From: Vibrio sp. YMD68
Lineage (GTDB): Bacteria > Pseudomonadota > Gammaproteobacteria > Enterobacterales > Vibrionaceae
Direction: 5' to 3'
DNA length: 64,000 nt
Assembly (NCBI RefSeq): GCF_029958905.1
Contig: NZ_CP124614.1
Span: 1,178,001 to 1,242,000 of the forward strand
Part shown: positions 1-8,310 of the stretch, in pieces
Layout of the letters: each line of letters starts with the position of its first letter
Numbering within the stretch: the stretch's first letter is position 1
Program-made: the position numbers and the translations under genes
Notes under the pieces: model-generated
The model's input: only the letters and a program-made list of their open reading frames with translations
What the model was told of the DNA's origin: nothing
Databases searched by the model: none

Positions 1-40
1 TGAATTGATGGGAGAAAATCTCAACAAATTGGTTAAGTAG
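1..40 (+). CDS. Possible 3' end of a gene cut by the window edge
   Basis: Frame 2 is open from the window edge to a TAG stop at 38-40, giving about 12 C-terminal residues (ending NKLVK). The other two plus frames are closed at once. Too little remains to identify a family, and the open stretch could be chance. Confidence 0.2.
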   Translation, partial: ELMGENLNKLVK

Positions 41-98
41 CGAAAGTCGTGAGTATCAACCGATCGCTGATGCAGCGGAGCGTTGTATTACTTTGTAG

Positions 99-242
99 AT
101 AAGTAAATAATCAGATAATCAGATAATCAGATAATCAGATAATCAGATAATCAGATAATCAGATAATCAGATAATCAGATAATCAGATAATCAGATAATC
201 AGATAATCAGATAATCAGATAAGCAAATAAGCAAATAAGCAG
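99..242. repeat. Octamer tandem repeat, 14 perfect plus 4 variant copies
   Basis: The unit ATAATCAG occurs 14 times in perfect head-to-tail order at 107-218. It is flanked by one variant copy (ATAAGTAA, 99-106) and three others (ATAAGCAA, ATAAGCAA, ATAAGCAG, 219-242). It lies beyond the 3' end of maoP and contains no open reading frame. Perfect internal copies flanked by decayed ones are the usual look of a slippage-prone microsatellite. Confidence 0.95.
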
Positions 243-250
243 TAAGGCAG

Positions 251-284
251 TTAACGTTCCAAAGTGGGGGCAATGGAACGTTAA
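251..284. other. Perfect 10-bp inverted repeat downstream of maoP
   Basis: TTAACGTTCC (251-260) is matched by GGAACGTTAA (275-284) around a 14-nt loop containing five Gs in a row. No T-run follows on either strand, so it is not a standard terminator. It sits between the octamer array and the maoP stop codon. It could be a protein-binding dyad or an RNA hairpin in the maoP 3' UTR. Confidence 0.6.
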
Positions 285-339
285 GCGCATTAGATGGGCT
301 TCATGGTGCAGGTGGTAGAAGGATTAACGAAATGAAATG

Positions 340-705
340 TTAGGCGACGTCGAGTGCCTCATCATCCATTGAATAATCAGACTCCATCAATGACATTTGA
401 AACTTGGTGCGACTATTAAGGGTATGAAATGACTTTCGATCCCGTGCCAATCGAATGTATTTTAGCCATACATGTTCAAGTTTAGTTTTCGCTTTAGCTG
501 GGTGTTTAAGAACCTTTAAAAAGTGTTTTTCGTCTGCGTTTTCAGGCAGTAATTCACCACTTTCAAGCGCTAGCATAGTTTCACCAAACGTCATTAAGAG
601 TTCGTTTTCAAGTAAAGTGAAATCACCTGACTTGGCAAACCCTCTGGGAAACTTAACCATGTCGAAAAACCGTTTTTTACCGTGGCGAAATTGAATGTCA
701 GTCAT
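340..705 (-). CDS. maoP: MaoP (YifE, DUF413), Ori macrodomain organiser
   Basis: The 121-aa protein resembles E. coli MaoP/YifE. Recognisable stretches are the PRGFAKSGDFTL block near residue 20, the VWLKYIRLARDRKSFHTL block near residue 90, and an acidic C-terminus. In E. coli MaoP acts with the short DNA site maoS to organise the origin-proximal macrodomain. The ATG at 705 is preferred over one seven codons upstream because a GAGG Shine-Dalgarno lies 8 nt before it. It is divergent from hdfR, the arrangement also found in E. coli (yifE/hdfR), which supports both calls. Confidence 0.9.
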   Translation of the reverse strand: MTDIQFRHGKKRFFDMVKFPRGFAKSGDFTLLENELLMTFGETMLALESGELLPENADEKHFLKVLKHPAKAKTKLEHVWLKYIRLARDRKSFHTLNSRTKFQMSLMESDYSMDDEALDVA

Positions 706-770
706 AGAGACCTCAGAAAGCAACAAATAATGATGGAAAGAGGCTTAAAAGACACGCTGTCATTTAAGCG

Positions 771-810
771 CCTATTAACTTCAAAGGAAGAATAGGATAT
801 TGAAGTTAAT
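771..810. other. Overlapping dyads in the maoP-hdfR intergenic region
   Basis: Two nested inverted repeats share this segment: CCTATT (771-776) with AATAGG (791-796), and ATTAACTTCAA (774-784) with TTGAAGTTAAT (800-810). They lie between the divergent maoP and hdfR starts. Two mutually exclusive pairings in one short stretch suggest an operator or a specific DNA site. A TATAAT -10 candidate for hdfR is at 900-905. A role as a maoS-like site is only a guess from position. Confidence 0.5.
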
Positions 811-931
811 GATGAAAACGAATTGTTTTTGTCGAATGGATAAAAATTTTTTATGATTTTCTGGCCGTTTACACCCCAGTGAAACAGGTGGTCGTGCCGT
901 ATAATTCTTTTATTTTAAGTGTGAACAAACT

Positions 932-1819
932 ATGGATGTGAAAGTATTTCAGACCTTTTTAGAAGTTGCCAAAGAAAAACATTTTGGGCGAGCTTCTGAA
1001 AACCTATATATCACTCAGGCAGCAGTGAGTGCTCGAATTAAACAGCTCGAAGAGTATTTTGACGTTAAACTGTTTATTCGTCACCGTAACAACATCCAAC
1101 TGACTTCTGCGGGCCAGCGCTTGTTGGGTTATGCCGAAACGATGGTTTCCACCTTAAAGCAAGCCAGTTTTGAACTGTCACTTGAGAGTAATAAAACCAA
1201 ACAGTTGCTCATTGGTGGGACGCCCAATATCTGGGATGCGTACTTACAAAATGGTTTAAGTGTATTAACCGGCTCACTGGATGGTTATGGTTTTTCGGCA
1301 GAATCTTTAGGCCGTGAGCAGCTGCATAGAAATTTACTTGAGCATTCTCTAGATATCGCGTTTTCTTTTGACCCATTTAAATTAGAGGAATTCTGTAATC
1401 ATCAAATAGCAGAGCTGACCCTGATTTTGGTCTCGACAGAGCCGTCATCAGCTGAGAGCGCCTTTAGTAATAAATACGTGTATGTTGACTGGGGGACTCG
1501 TTTTACTTTCGAACACGCTGACAGACACCCCAATATCCCAGCCCCTTACCTGAGAACATCGACAGGTAGAATCGCCCTCGACTTTATTTTAGAGAAAGGT
1601 GGATGCGCCTATTTACCGTTGTCTTTGGCGGAGCCGTTCCTTGAGGCTGAGCAGTTATACCGAGTTGAAGAGACCGATGAGTGGTCGCGCCCTATTTATA
1701 TGAATTATAGAAAGAACAGTTATGTGGTTGAGTCTATTGAACGAGTCCGAGCACTCGTCGATACCATTAAGCCAACCAGCTCCTACCTTGTGCAGCAAGT
1801 CGGTGAAGGCATGGAGTAA
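932..1819 (+). CDS. hdfR: LysR-family regulator HdfR
   Basis: This 295-aa LysR-type regulator has an N-terminal winged HTH (residues about 1-60: HFGRASENLYITQAAVSARI) followed by a substrate-binding-like effector domain. The HTH and the RHRNNIQLTSAG segment closely resemble E. coli HdfR, a repressor of flhDC and regulator of glt genes. The divergent partner maoP is the same as in E. coli. The start is an ATG at 932 with only a weak ribosome-binding site. Targets in this organism cannot be read from the sequence. Confidence 0.88.
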   Translation: MDVKVFQTFLEVAKEKHFGRASENLYITQAAVSARIKQLEEYFDVKLFIRHRNNIQLTSAGQRLLGYAETMVSTLKQASFELSLESNKTKQLLIGGTPNIWDAYLQNGLSVLTGSLDGYGFSAESLGREQLHRNLLEHSLDIAFSFDPFKLEEFCNHQIAELTLILVSTEPSSAESAFSNKYVYVDWGTRFTFEHADRHPNIPAPYLRTSTGRIALDFILEKGGCAYLPLSLAEPFLEAEQLYRVEETDEWSRPIYMNYRKNSYVVESIERVRALVDTIKPTSSYLVQQVGEGME

Positions 1820-1900
1820 GGTTCGCTCTCCAAAATATTCGCTCTCCAAAATAAAAGATGAAGCCTGTCGAGGGGACGTTTCGGAAAATACATAAATAAA

Positions 1901-1920
1901 AGCCTCTAACAAAAGAGGCT
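1901..1920 (-). terminator. Terminator hairpin for the min operon (possibly bidirectional)
   Basis: AGCCTCT (1901-1907) pairs with AGAGGCT (1914-1920). Reading the minus strand, the hairpin is followed by a T-rich stretch (TTTATTTATG), so it best serves minCDE, whose last stop is about 140 nt upstream on that strand. No T-run follows on the plus strand, so its use by hdfR is less likely. Confidence 0.55.
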
Positions 1921-1979
1921 CATAAACAGGACACAACAGCATTGAAACAATCACGGGCTAAGTGGCTAGTTTACTATTG

Positions 1980-2055
1980 AACTAAGTAACTAAGTAACTA
2001 GGTAACTAGGTAACTAGGTAACTATGTAACTGAGTAAGTAACTAAGCGACTGAGC
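1980..2055. repeat. Octamer tandem repeat immediately after minE
   Basis: Nine copies of an 8-bp unit: AACTAAGT x2, AACTAGGT x3, AACTATGT, AACTGAGT, then a 4-nt remnant AAGT, AACTAAGC and GACTGAGC. The array ends 7 nt before the minE stop codon (2062), so it lies in the 3' UTR of the min mRNA. The sequence is unrelated to the ATAATCAG array near maoP, but the period is the same. Confidence 0.9.
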
Positions 2056-2061
2056 TACCCG

Positions 2062-2325
2062 TTATTTTTCTTCATCTGGAAGCTTTACATTCAGCTCAAG
2101 CACTGAGATGTCATCATCTTTATGCTCAAAGCTTAACTCAACCATTGAAGGATCCACTTCCACGTACTTTGCAATCACCTTAAGAATATCTTCTTTTAAT
2201 TGTGGTAAGTACGAAGGCGAAGGATCGTTGTGGCTACGTCGTTCGGCCACAATAATTTGTAAGCGCTCTTTGGCTAAATTGGCCGAGTTCTTTTTTTGAG
2301 GGCGGAAAAATTCTAACAATGACAT
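2062..2325 (-). CDS. minE: Cell division topological specificity factor MinE
   Basis: 87 aa, the normal MinE length. The N-terminal MSLLEFF forms the membrane-targeting and anti-MinCD segment. It is followed by [13 protein letters not shown], the MinD-contact helix/strand, and a C-terminal dimerisation domain. MinE stimulates the MinD ATPase and drives pole-to-pole oscillation so that the Z ring forms at midcell. It is the last gene of minCDE, 4 nt after minD, so the two are translated together. Confidence 0.97.
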   Translation of the reverse strand: MSLLEFFRPQKKNSANLAKERLQIIVAERRSHNDPSPSYLPQLKEDILKVIAKYVEVDPSMVELSFEHKDDDISVLELNVKLPDEEK

Positions 2326-2329
2326 GTGC

Positions 2330-3142
2330 TTAACCTCCGAATAGTCGCTTAAAGATTCCTTTCTTTTCCTCGACTATAAAGCGGAATTCCACTTGTTCGC
2401 CGAGTAAGCGCTCTACTGTATCGTTATAAGCACAGCCTGCATCTGACTCTTCATCAAAAATCACAGGGACACCTTTGTTCGACGCATTGAGAACGGCTTG
2501 GCTCTCAGGGATAACCCCAAGAAGTGGAATGTGCAGAATTTCTTCCACATCTTCCACACTGAGCATTTCGCCCAATGTAACACGCGCTGGATTGTAACGA
2601 GTGAGCAATAAGTGCTGCTTAACTGGTGGCAAGCCTTCTTCTGCGCGACGAGATTTAGAATCCAGGATGCCAAGAATACGGTCAGAATCTCGAACCGAAG
2701 ACACCTCTGGGTTAGTGGTAACAATGGCTTCATCGGCAAAGTACAGCGCCATGAGAGCGCCTTGCTCAATACCTGCTGGTGAGTCACAAATAATGAAATC
2801 AAACCCCATTTCATCTAACTGATCGAAGACTCTGCGCACACCTTCTTTGGTTAAAGCATCTTTATCACGAGTTTGTGATGCAGGCAAAATGAACAGATTT
2901 TCCGCTCTTTTATCCTTGATTAACGCTTGATTTAATGTCGCTTCACCATTGATCACATTAACAAAGTCATAAACGACACGGCGTTCACAGCCCATGATCA
3001 AATCAAGATTTCTTAAACCAATATCAAAGTCGATAACAGCGGTTTTTTGTCCTTTAAGTGCAAGTCCTGATGCGATGGCGGAACTTGAAGTCGTTTTACC
3101 TACGCCACCTTTACCTGACGTGACAACAATAATGCGAGCCAT
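2330..3142 (-). CDS. minD: Septum-site-determining ATPase MinD
   Basis: 270-aa ParA/MinD-type ATPase. The deviant Walker [10 protein letters not shown] is at residues 10-18, a switch-type DSPAG motif is near residue 120, and the C-terminal amphipathic membrane-targeting helix [11 protein letters not shown] is intact. It binds the inner membrane in its ATP form, recruits MinC and is released by MinE. It sits 16 nt after minC and 4 nt before minE, in one operon. Confidence 0.98.
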   Translation of the reverse strand: MARIIVVTSGKGGVGKTTSSSAIASGLALKGQKTAVIDFDIGLRNLDLIMGCERRVVYDFVNVINGEATLNQALIKDKRAENLFILPASQTRDKDALTKEGVRRVFDQLDEMGFDFIICDSPAGIEQGALMALYFADEAIVTTNPEVSSVRDSDRILGILDSKSRRAEEGLPPVKQHLLLTRYNPARVTLGEMLSVEDVEEILHIPLLGVIPESQAVLNASNKGVPVIFDEESDAGCAYNDTVERLLGEQVEFRFIVEEKKGIFKRLFGG

Positions 3143-3158
3143 GGTTTTTCCTTTTTAA

Positions 3159-3821
3159 TTATAGTGTGAGTGTTTCAAGCGTCAGTGAATCATTATCCAT
3201 GCTGATCATAACTTTCTTCTGCCAAAACGTCTCTTCAATCTTGTCGCTCAACCAATAGTTCCCTGAGATGGACACCAGTTCAGCTTGTAAATCGTTGCAA
3301 AATATTCTTGCTTGTTGTTGCCCATTCGCACCAGCAATGGCGCGCCCACGAAGTGTGCCGTGAATATGGATAGAACCATCGGCGATAACTTCTGCACCGG
3401 CACTTACATGGTTTAAAATGACTAAGTCGCCATCCTTTGCATACACCTGTTGCCCTGAGCGCACGGGGGTACGGATTACAGTGGGCGGGGCCATCTGCGC
3501 GGGTGCTTGCGATCGTGTATTGGTCGCGGACATGACCGCAAACCCAGCATCGGTTGCTAGGTTTTGAAGTCGCTTATCTTTACTGCCGGTGATCCCGACC
3601 GGAATCATTCCAACCTCTTCAATGCCCATTTTTAATGCGGTGAAATCGATATCACCTTCGACTTTCGCAATATTGATAACAACGGGAGCGGATGTGAAGA
3701 AAGCAGGGGCTTGCGACACTTTTTCTTTAAGAAATGTAACTGTTTTAGTGACTTCGTTATCAGAAAGATGTAACACTGACAAAGTGAAGCTGCTGCCTTT
3801 TAAATCGGGAGTATTGGACAT
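3159..3821 (-). CDS. minC: Septum-site-determining protein MinC
   Basis: 220 aa, standard length. The N-terminal FtsZ-inhibiting domain (about 1-105) is joined by a Pro/Ala-rich linker (APAQMAPP) to the C-terminal beta-helix domain that binds MinD ([15 protein letters not shown], then a GTLRGRA turn). It inhibits FtsZ polymerisation away from midcell. It is the first gene of minCDE, transcribed divergently from ycgL, so the minC promoter must lie in 3822-3975. Confidence 0.97.
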   Translation of the reverse strand: MSNTPDLKGSSFTLSVLHLSDNEVTKTVTFLKEKVSQAPAFFTSAPVVINIAKVEGDIDFTALKMGIEEVGMIPVGITGSKDKRLQNLATDAGFAVMSATNTRSQAPAQMAPPTVIRTPVRSGQQVYAKDGDLVILNHVSAGAEVIADGSIHIHGTLRGRAIAGANGQQQARIFCNDLQAELVSISGNYWLSDKIEETFWQKKVMISMDNDSLTLETLTL

Positions 3822-3975
3822 TATATTTTTCTGCCTTTACTGAAGCGGCATTGCCTGAAGCTAAGGGTCTCATGTTATATTTCATGACTTGTGACGGCAA
3901 GTGCTGTTGCGGTTAATTTTCAAAACTCTAACGTTATTTAAATGAATGACTCAACATTTAATCAAAAGGCGACTT

Positions 3976-4251
3976 ATGCTTTGTTCTATATATAAAAGTT
4001 CTAAAAAAGAAGGGACTTATCTGTACATCCCGAAGAAGGATGATTTTTCACAAGTTCCTGACACCTTGATGCAAATGTTCGGTAAACCTATATTTGTGAT
4101 GGTGATAAAACTGGATAAGCATAAACTGGCTCAAGGGAACAGAGAAAAGGTGCAAAAATCGTTGGATGACGAAGGCTTTTTCTTGCAACTGCCACCACCG
4201 CAAGAGAATTTGCTCGATAAATATAAAGAACAAAAAGCACAACAAAAATAG
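3976..4251 (+). CDS. ycgL: YcgL domain-containing protein
   Basis: 91-aa protein of the YcgL family (DUF709). It carries the characteristic [23 protein letters not shown] and [11 protein letters not shown] segments. E. coli ycgL is likewise divergent from minC. Biochemical function is poorly established. The ATG at 3976 has AAAGG about 7 nt upstream and aligns with the family N-terminus; an ATG at 3946 lacks a ribosome-binding site. The lytic transglycosylase follows after 26 nt. Confidence 0.92.
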   Translation: MLCSIYKSSKKEGTYLYIPKKDDFSQVPDTLMQMFGKPIFVMVIKLDKHKLAQGNREKVQKSLDDEGFFLQLPPPQENLLDKYKEQKAQQK

Positions 4252-4277
4252 TGCGATGATTGCTCAAGGAGGGCAGT

Positions 4278-5249
4278 TTGAAAAAAATTCTATCAGTAAT
4301 ACTAGGTTTAGGTTTGTCATGCTCGGCAATAGCCAATGAATTGAGTTTTGAACAATACGTTGAGAAGTTAAAGGAAGAAGCGATAGAGCAGGGCATTTCG
4401 CCTGACATGGTCACTCGCGCTTTTGAAAAGGTTGCTTTCAAGCCTCGAGCAGTAACGGCTGATAGAAACCAACCAGAGAAAAAACTCACGCTGGACGAAT
4501 ACATCCCAAGAGCGGTTCCTGATTGGAAAGTGAAACAGGCGAAAGACTTATACAACAAACACTATGCCGAGCTTAAGCGTATTGGAGATGAGTATGGTGT
4601 GCAGCCACAGTACATTGTTGCTTTGTGGGGTGTTGAGAGTAACTTCGGTAAATTTACCGGTAATTACAGTGTCATTGATGCATTAACCACACTGGCGTAC
4701 GAAGGGCGCAGAGAAGCGTTCTTTCGTAAAGAAGCAATGGCGGCATTAACCATTTTAGATGAAGGCCACATAACCCCTGAAGCGATGAAAGGCTCGTGGG
4801 CGGGAGCGATGGGTCAGTGCCAGTTTATGCCAAGTTCGTTCTTGGCTTTTGCTGCAGACGGTAATGGTGATGGAAAGAAAGACATCTGGAATACAAAGGC
4901 TGATGTGTTCGCATCAACAGCTAATTACTTAAGCCAATCTGGTTGGGATGACAGCTACACCTGGGGGCGTCAAGTTCAGGTTCCAGAATCGGTGGATATC
5001 GAGTTGCAAGGCCGATCTGCCGATAAAGGCAAGTATATTCAGCAATGGAGTGAGCTAGGAATCACTCGATATGACGGCAGCCCATTACCCAAGCTCGATA
5101 CCGATATTAAAGCATGGTTAATTATGCCTGATGACTATAAAGGCCGTACTTATCTGGTCTACAACAATTATAACGTTCTTATGAAGTGGAACCGATCTTA
5201 CTACTTTGCGCTCGCAGTGAGCCACTTAGCAGACCGTATTAAGTATTAA
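4278..5249 (+). CDS. MltB-family lytic murein transglycosylase
   Basis: 323-aa secreted enzyme. A signal peptide (about 1-19, ending CSAIA before NE) lacks the classic lipobox spacing, suggesting a periplasmic form rather than a lipoprotein. The SLT-fold domain holds the catalytic Glu120 in ALWGVESNFGK and the GSWAGAMGQCQFMPSSF stretch typical of MltB. It cleaves the MurNAc-GlcNAc bond to form 1,6-anhydro ends. The start is taken as TTG at 4278 because AAGGAGG (4266-4272) lies 5 nt upstream and this gives a canonical MKK signal peptide; another TTG at 4260 is upstream of that ribosome-binding site. It probably shares a transcript with ycgL and ends at the terminator at 5265. Confidence 0.92.
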   Translation: MKKILSVILGLGLSCSAIANELSFEQYVEKLKEEAIEQGISPDMVTRAFEKVAFKPRAVTADRNQPEKKLTLDEYIPRAVPDWKVKQAKDLYNKHYAELKRIGDEYGVQPQYIVALWGVESNFGKFTGNYSVIDALTTLAYEGRREAFFRKEAMAALTILDEGHITPEAMKGSWAGAMGQCQFMPSSFLAFAADGNGDGKKDIWNTKADVFASTANYLSQSGWDDSYTWGRQVQVPESVDIELQGRSADKGKYIQQWSELGITRYDGSPLPKLDTDIKAWLIMPDDYKGRTYLVYNNYNVLMKWNRSYYFALAVSHLADRIKY

Positions 5250-5264
5250 AAGTACGTCAAACGG

Positions 5265-5291
5265 AAAAGGCTCCTATGAAGGAGCCTTTTT
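5265..5291 (+). terminator. Intrinsic terminator after mltB-like gene
   Basis: AAAAGGCTCC (5265-5274) and GGAGCCTTTTT (5281-5291) form a strong stem with a 6-nt loop and T-run, 16 nt after the stop. The A-run upstream gives some bidirectional potential, but folD (minus strand) ends more than 100 nt away. Confidence 0.92.
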
Positions 5292-5346
5292 ATTGATATG
5301 GAGCATCTTGTTATCGAGCCCTGCTTCTATCGTTTATGTCTCTAGA

Positions 5347-5411
5347 TAGCTTATGTATCTAAATAGCTTATGTATCTAAATAGCTATGAGCTTACTTTTG
5401 AGCTTACTTTT
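5347..5411. repeat. 17-bp and 12-bp tandem repeats at the folD 3' end
   Basis: TAGCTTATGTATCTAAA is present twice (5347-5363, 5364-5380), with partial copies on each side. It is followed by TGAGCTTACTTTT twice (5387-5399, 5399-5411). The second copy includes the folD stop codon and last two codons, so a local duplication has copied the end of the gene. Confidence 0.85.
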
Positions 5412-6264
5412 CAGTATGGAATTGCTCACAAGCAATCATCGTATTTTCAATAAGGCTGGCAACGGTCATAGGGCCGACTCCACCGGGTACTGGAGTGATG
5501 TAGCTAGCGTTTTCTTTTGCTGCATCGTATTCCACATCGCCAACAAGCTTGCCTGACTCTAAGCGGTTAATACCGACATCAACCACAATCGCGCCTTTCT
5601 TAATCCAAGCGCCAGGAACAAAGTTGGGTTTACCCACCGCCACGACGACGACATCAGCTTGTCGTACATGCCCTTTAAGATCTTTGGTAAAACGATGACA
5701 AGTTGTTGTCGTACAACCTGCCAACAAAAGCTCTAATGTCATCGGTCGGCCAACAATATTTGATGCCCCAACAACAACGGCATGTTTACCGCGAAGATCG
5801 ATATTGTAACGATCGAGAAGCGTGATAATACCTTTTGGTGTGCATGAGCGTAGTTTAGGAATACGCTGAGCCAAGCGACCGACGTTGTATGGGTGGAAAC
5901 CATCGACGTCTTTTTCAGGAATGATGCTTTCAAGAACATGGGTCGCATCGATGCCCGCAGGAAGAGGCAGTTGAACCAGAATACCATCAATTTCAGGATC
6001 ATTGTTTAGCTGTTCAACCAGTGCAAGCAATTCACTTTCAGAGGCCGTCGGTGGCAGGTCGTAAGACTTAGATACGAACCCAACTTCTTCACAGGCGCGT
6101 CGTTTGCTGCCTACATAAACCTGAGAGGCAGGGTCTTCACCCACGAGCACTACAGCAAGCCCTGGAGCCCTTAAACCGGCATTCACTCGTGCTTTTACAC
6201 GGGCTGAAACTTCTGAGCGAACGGTTTGAGAGATAAGTGTTCCGTCGATATTTTGAGCAGTCAT
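5404..6264 (-). CDS. folD: FolD, methylenetetrahydrofolate dehydrogenase/cyclohydrolase
   Basis: 286-aa bifunctional enzyme of one-carbon metabolism. It oxidises 5,10-methylene-THF with NADP and hydrolyses methenyl-THF to 10-formyl-THF. Visible signatures are the catalytic-lysine segment [13 protein letters not shown] (near residue 50), ILVQLPLP, the Rossmann motif GASNIVGRP (near 166), and the C-terminal [13 protein letters not shown] lies 7 nt before the ATG. It is monocistronic; the tRNA-Arg gene is divergent about 200 nt upstream. Confidence 0.98.
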   Translation of the reverse strand: MTAQNIDGTLISQTVRSEVSARVKARVNAGLRAPGLAVVLVGEDPASQVYVGSKRRACEEVGFVSKSYDLPPTASESELLALVEQLNNDPEIDGILVQLPLPAGIDATHVLESIIPEKDVDGFHPYNVGRLAQRIPKLRSCTPKGIITLLDRYNIDLRGKHAVVVGASNIVGRPMTLELLLAGCTTTTCHRFTKDLKGHVRQADVVVVAVGKPNFVPGAWIKKGAIVVDVGINRLESGKLVGDVEYDAAKENASYITPVPGGVGPMTVASLIENTMIACEQFHTEK

Positions 6265-6422
6265 GACGTTCCTTTATTCTGATAGTCAATTCTTATAAAA
6301 CTATTGTCGCAGAATTTACGGTTAACATCCATAAGCAAACGTTTGCGTCTGGCGTGAATTGTGGTTTTTATAGCCGCATGACTCTTTTTTAAACACTTAA
6401 CCAACAAAGTGGAATAAACCCA

Positions 6423-6450
6423 TTGCTTTACTCATTTCTATTCGTATAAT
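6423..6450 (+). promoter_or_regulatory. Sigma-70 promoter of tRNA-Arg
   Basis: A perfect -10 TATAAT (6445-6450) is preceded by TTGCTT (6423-6428) with a 16-bp spacer. The tRNA starts 13 nt downstream of the -10, with a G/C-rich discriminator-proximal region beside the mature end. Confidence 0.8.
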
Positions 6451-6463
6451 TCTTTCCTGTAGC

Positions 6464-6540
6464 GCGCCCTTAGCTCAGCTGGATAGAGCACGTCCCTTCT
6501 AAGGATGTGGTCAGAGGTTCGAATCCTCTAGGGCGTGCCA
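6464..6540 (+). tRNA. tRNA-Arg, anticodon UCU
   Basis: A 77-nt cloverleaf reads by eye: acceptor GCGCCCT pairs with AGGGCGT (G-U at the first pair), D-stem GCTC/GAGC, anticodon stem CGTCC/GGATG with loop CTTCTAA (anticodon TCT, reading AGA), T-stem AGAGG/CCTCT with TTCGAAT loop, and an encoded CCA end. It has its own promoter and terminator. Confidence 0.97.
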
Positions 6541-6548
6541 TATTCTAT

Positions 6549-6582
6549 AAGGCCTGACAGCTTATTAAGTTGTCAGGCCTTT
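6549..6582 (+). terminator. Terminator of the tRNA-Arg gene
   Basis: AAGGCCTGACA (6549-6559) pairs with TGTCAGGCCTT (6571-6581), about 11 bp around an 11-nt loop, followed by a short T-rich tail. It starts 9 nt after the tRNA. Confidence 0.88.
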
Positions 6583-6667
6583 GTCGTTTCTGGCGCCTAC
6601 ACTCATTTGGCGTCTGCACTCAATTGTAGCCAAGTATGTAGTCAAGTCAGCTCATTGCTAGAAAGGC

Positions 6668-7507
6668 CTACATGAGATTCTTGAACGCCTTGCTGATCTT
6701 TTGTAGCGCGATGTTATCAAGTAGCGGATGAATAGAAGCGGCTGATACCAACACAATATCCACGGATGGCAACGGAGGCATATCGTCTAGGATCTTAAGG
6801 TCATTGGACACGCTTATCTTGCCCATTGCTCCTATCCCCATTCCTTCCCTAACAATAGCGCGTTGAGCGGATGCCGTATTGCAGCACGCCAGTAATTGAT
6901 AGGCAGTCCCGCGTTTTATTAATCCGTCGACCGCCGCTGCGTGGTAATTGCAGTCTGATTGAAACAGCGCCAACGGGATAGGTTTGGTGTCGTCGATAGA
7001 AAAGTCGTGATGTGAAATCCAAACCCCTTGATCTCGTGCAAGCCAATACCCTTCTTCGCTCTCGGCTGACCGAGTGAGAATCGCGGCATCTAGCTTTCCT
7101 TCATCAAGCCATTCTCTTAGCGTTAAACTGGGTTGACTGAACACTTGTATGGAACAAGTCGGTTCAGACTCTTGAAGTAAACGAATCACTTTTGGCAGAA
7201 TACTGTCGTTGTAATCTTCAGGACACCCAAGGCGAAGTGGGTGTTTGTTTTTGTAGCGTTTCACTTGTTTAAGAGCGGTATTATGCATGTTAACCAACTG
7301 CTCTGCATGACCTCTAAGGGCGAGCCCAGCTTCACTCAACACGAGGTTTCGCCCTTCTTTTTCGAACAACTTAACACTGAGCTCATCTTCCAGTTTTCGC
7401 ATTTGAGCGCTAAAAGCGGATTGAGTACGGTTAATCTGTTTGGCCGCTCGAGTAAAGCTGCCAGTGTCGCCAAAGGCGAGAAAACTCTTTAGCGCATCAA
7501 AGTCCAT
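6668..7507 (-). CDS. LysR-family transcriptional regulator
   Basis: 279 aa. N-terminal HTH (about 1-60: GSFTRAAKQINRTQSAFSAQMRKLE) with LrhA/PecT-like flavour, followed by an effector-binding domain. It is transcribed divergently from a glutathione transferase gene 117 nt away, a common layout in which the regulator controls the neighbour and itself. The shared intergenic segment is AT-rich, with short dyads around 7540-7560 that could hold its operator. The inducer is unknown. Confidence 0.85.
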   Translation of the reverse strand: MDFDALKSFLAFGDTGSFTRAAKQINRTQSAFSAQMRKLEDELSVKLFEKEGRNLVLSEAGLALRGHAEQLVNMHNTALKQVKRYKNKHPLRLGCPEDYNDSILPKVIRLLQESEPTCSIQVFSQPSLTLREWLDEGKLDAAILTRSAESEEGYWLARDQGVWISHHDFSIDDTKPIPLALFQSDCNYHAAAVDGLIKRGTAYQLLACCNTASAQRAIVREGMGIGAMGKISVSNDLKILDDMPPLPSVDIVLVSAASIHPLLDNIALQKISKAFKNLM

Positions 7508-7624
7508 GTTGAATGTTTATCCATCGGTTTTATAAATAGGTTCTATCGAAACTATCCGTTAGTTATTCAGAAAACAATCCCCTAAGCTGAGTTTTCTAAC
7601 CAAAGGTACAGGCAGGAGGCCTAG

Positions 7625-8260
7625 ATGAAACTCATTATCGGTAACCAAAATTATTCAAGCTGGTCATTACGTGCATGGCTTATATTTGCTCAATACGATG
7701 TGGATATTGAAGTCTCGAAACTAAAACTTTACACCGAAGAGTTCTATCAAAAGCTTAGTGGTGTCACTCCTGCAGGTAAAGTCCCTGTGCTGATAGATAA
7801 TGGGGTGTCCATTTGGGATTCTCTTGCTATTTTGGAATACGTGAATGAAACTTTTCTCGAAGGGAAAGCGTGGCCTGAAGATAGATATTTGAGAGCTCAA
7901 GCCCGCGCCGTTTCTGCTGAAATGCACTCGGGATTCATGAGTTTACGTAGTGAGCTACCGATGAATTGCCGAGCCAATAAAAAAGTGGAACTGAGCCGTG
8001 AGGCGTTAAATGAAATAGCTCGGGTCGATCAGCTATGGTCGGCACAAATGGCGCAAAACCCTAGTGGGTGGCTGTTCGGTGAGTGGTCCATTGCCGATGC
8101 GATGTTTGCTCCTCTCGCCCTCCGTTTTCAGTCGTATGGTGTTGAGTTATCTACTGAGGCTAAACAATACCAAATTAAAGTACTAAACAGCTCTGCAGTG
8201 AAACGTTGGCTTGATGAAGCCAATGAAGAAACTGAGGTGTTAAAAGCAGCAGAACGATAA
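7625..8260 (+). CDS. Glutathione S-transferase family protein
   Basis: 211 aa. N-terminal thioredoxin-like domain (about 1-78) with SSWSLRAW at the active-site position, the cis-Pro segment GKVPVLIDNG and the glutathione-contacting DSLAILEY motif. The C-terminal helical domain is about 90-205. It would conjugate glutathione to electrophiles or act in stress protection; the substrate is unknown. AGGAGG lies 5 nt upstream of the ATG. Divergent from the LysR gene and probably under its control. Confidence 0.9.
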   Translation: MKLIIGNQNYSSWSLRAWLIFAQYDVDIEVSKLKLYTEEFYQKLSGVTPAGKVPVLIDNGVSIWDSLAILEYVNETFLEGKAWPEDRYLRAQARAVSAEMHSGFMSLRSELPMNCRANKKVELSREALNEIARVDQLWSAQMAQNPSGWLFGEWSIADAMFAPLALRFQSYGVELSTEAKQYQIKVLNSSAVKRWLDEANEETEVLKAAER

Positions 8261-8310
8261 GTAATATTGTCCTGAATATATCTTTTAAAGCCGTTTTATC
8301 CCTCTAGAGT

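Noticed and set aside
99..242. Possible CRISPR array
   Set aside because: The repeats are 8 bp with no spacers between them, and no cas gene is present. It is a plain tandem repeat.
6464..6540. tRNA-Arg as an attachment site of an integrated island
   Set aside because: No integrase gene follows and no second copy of the tRNA 3' end was noticed by eye, so an att pair cannot be claimed.
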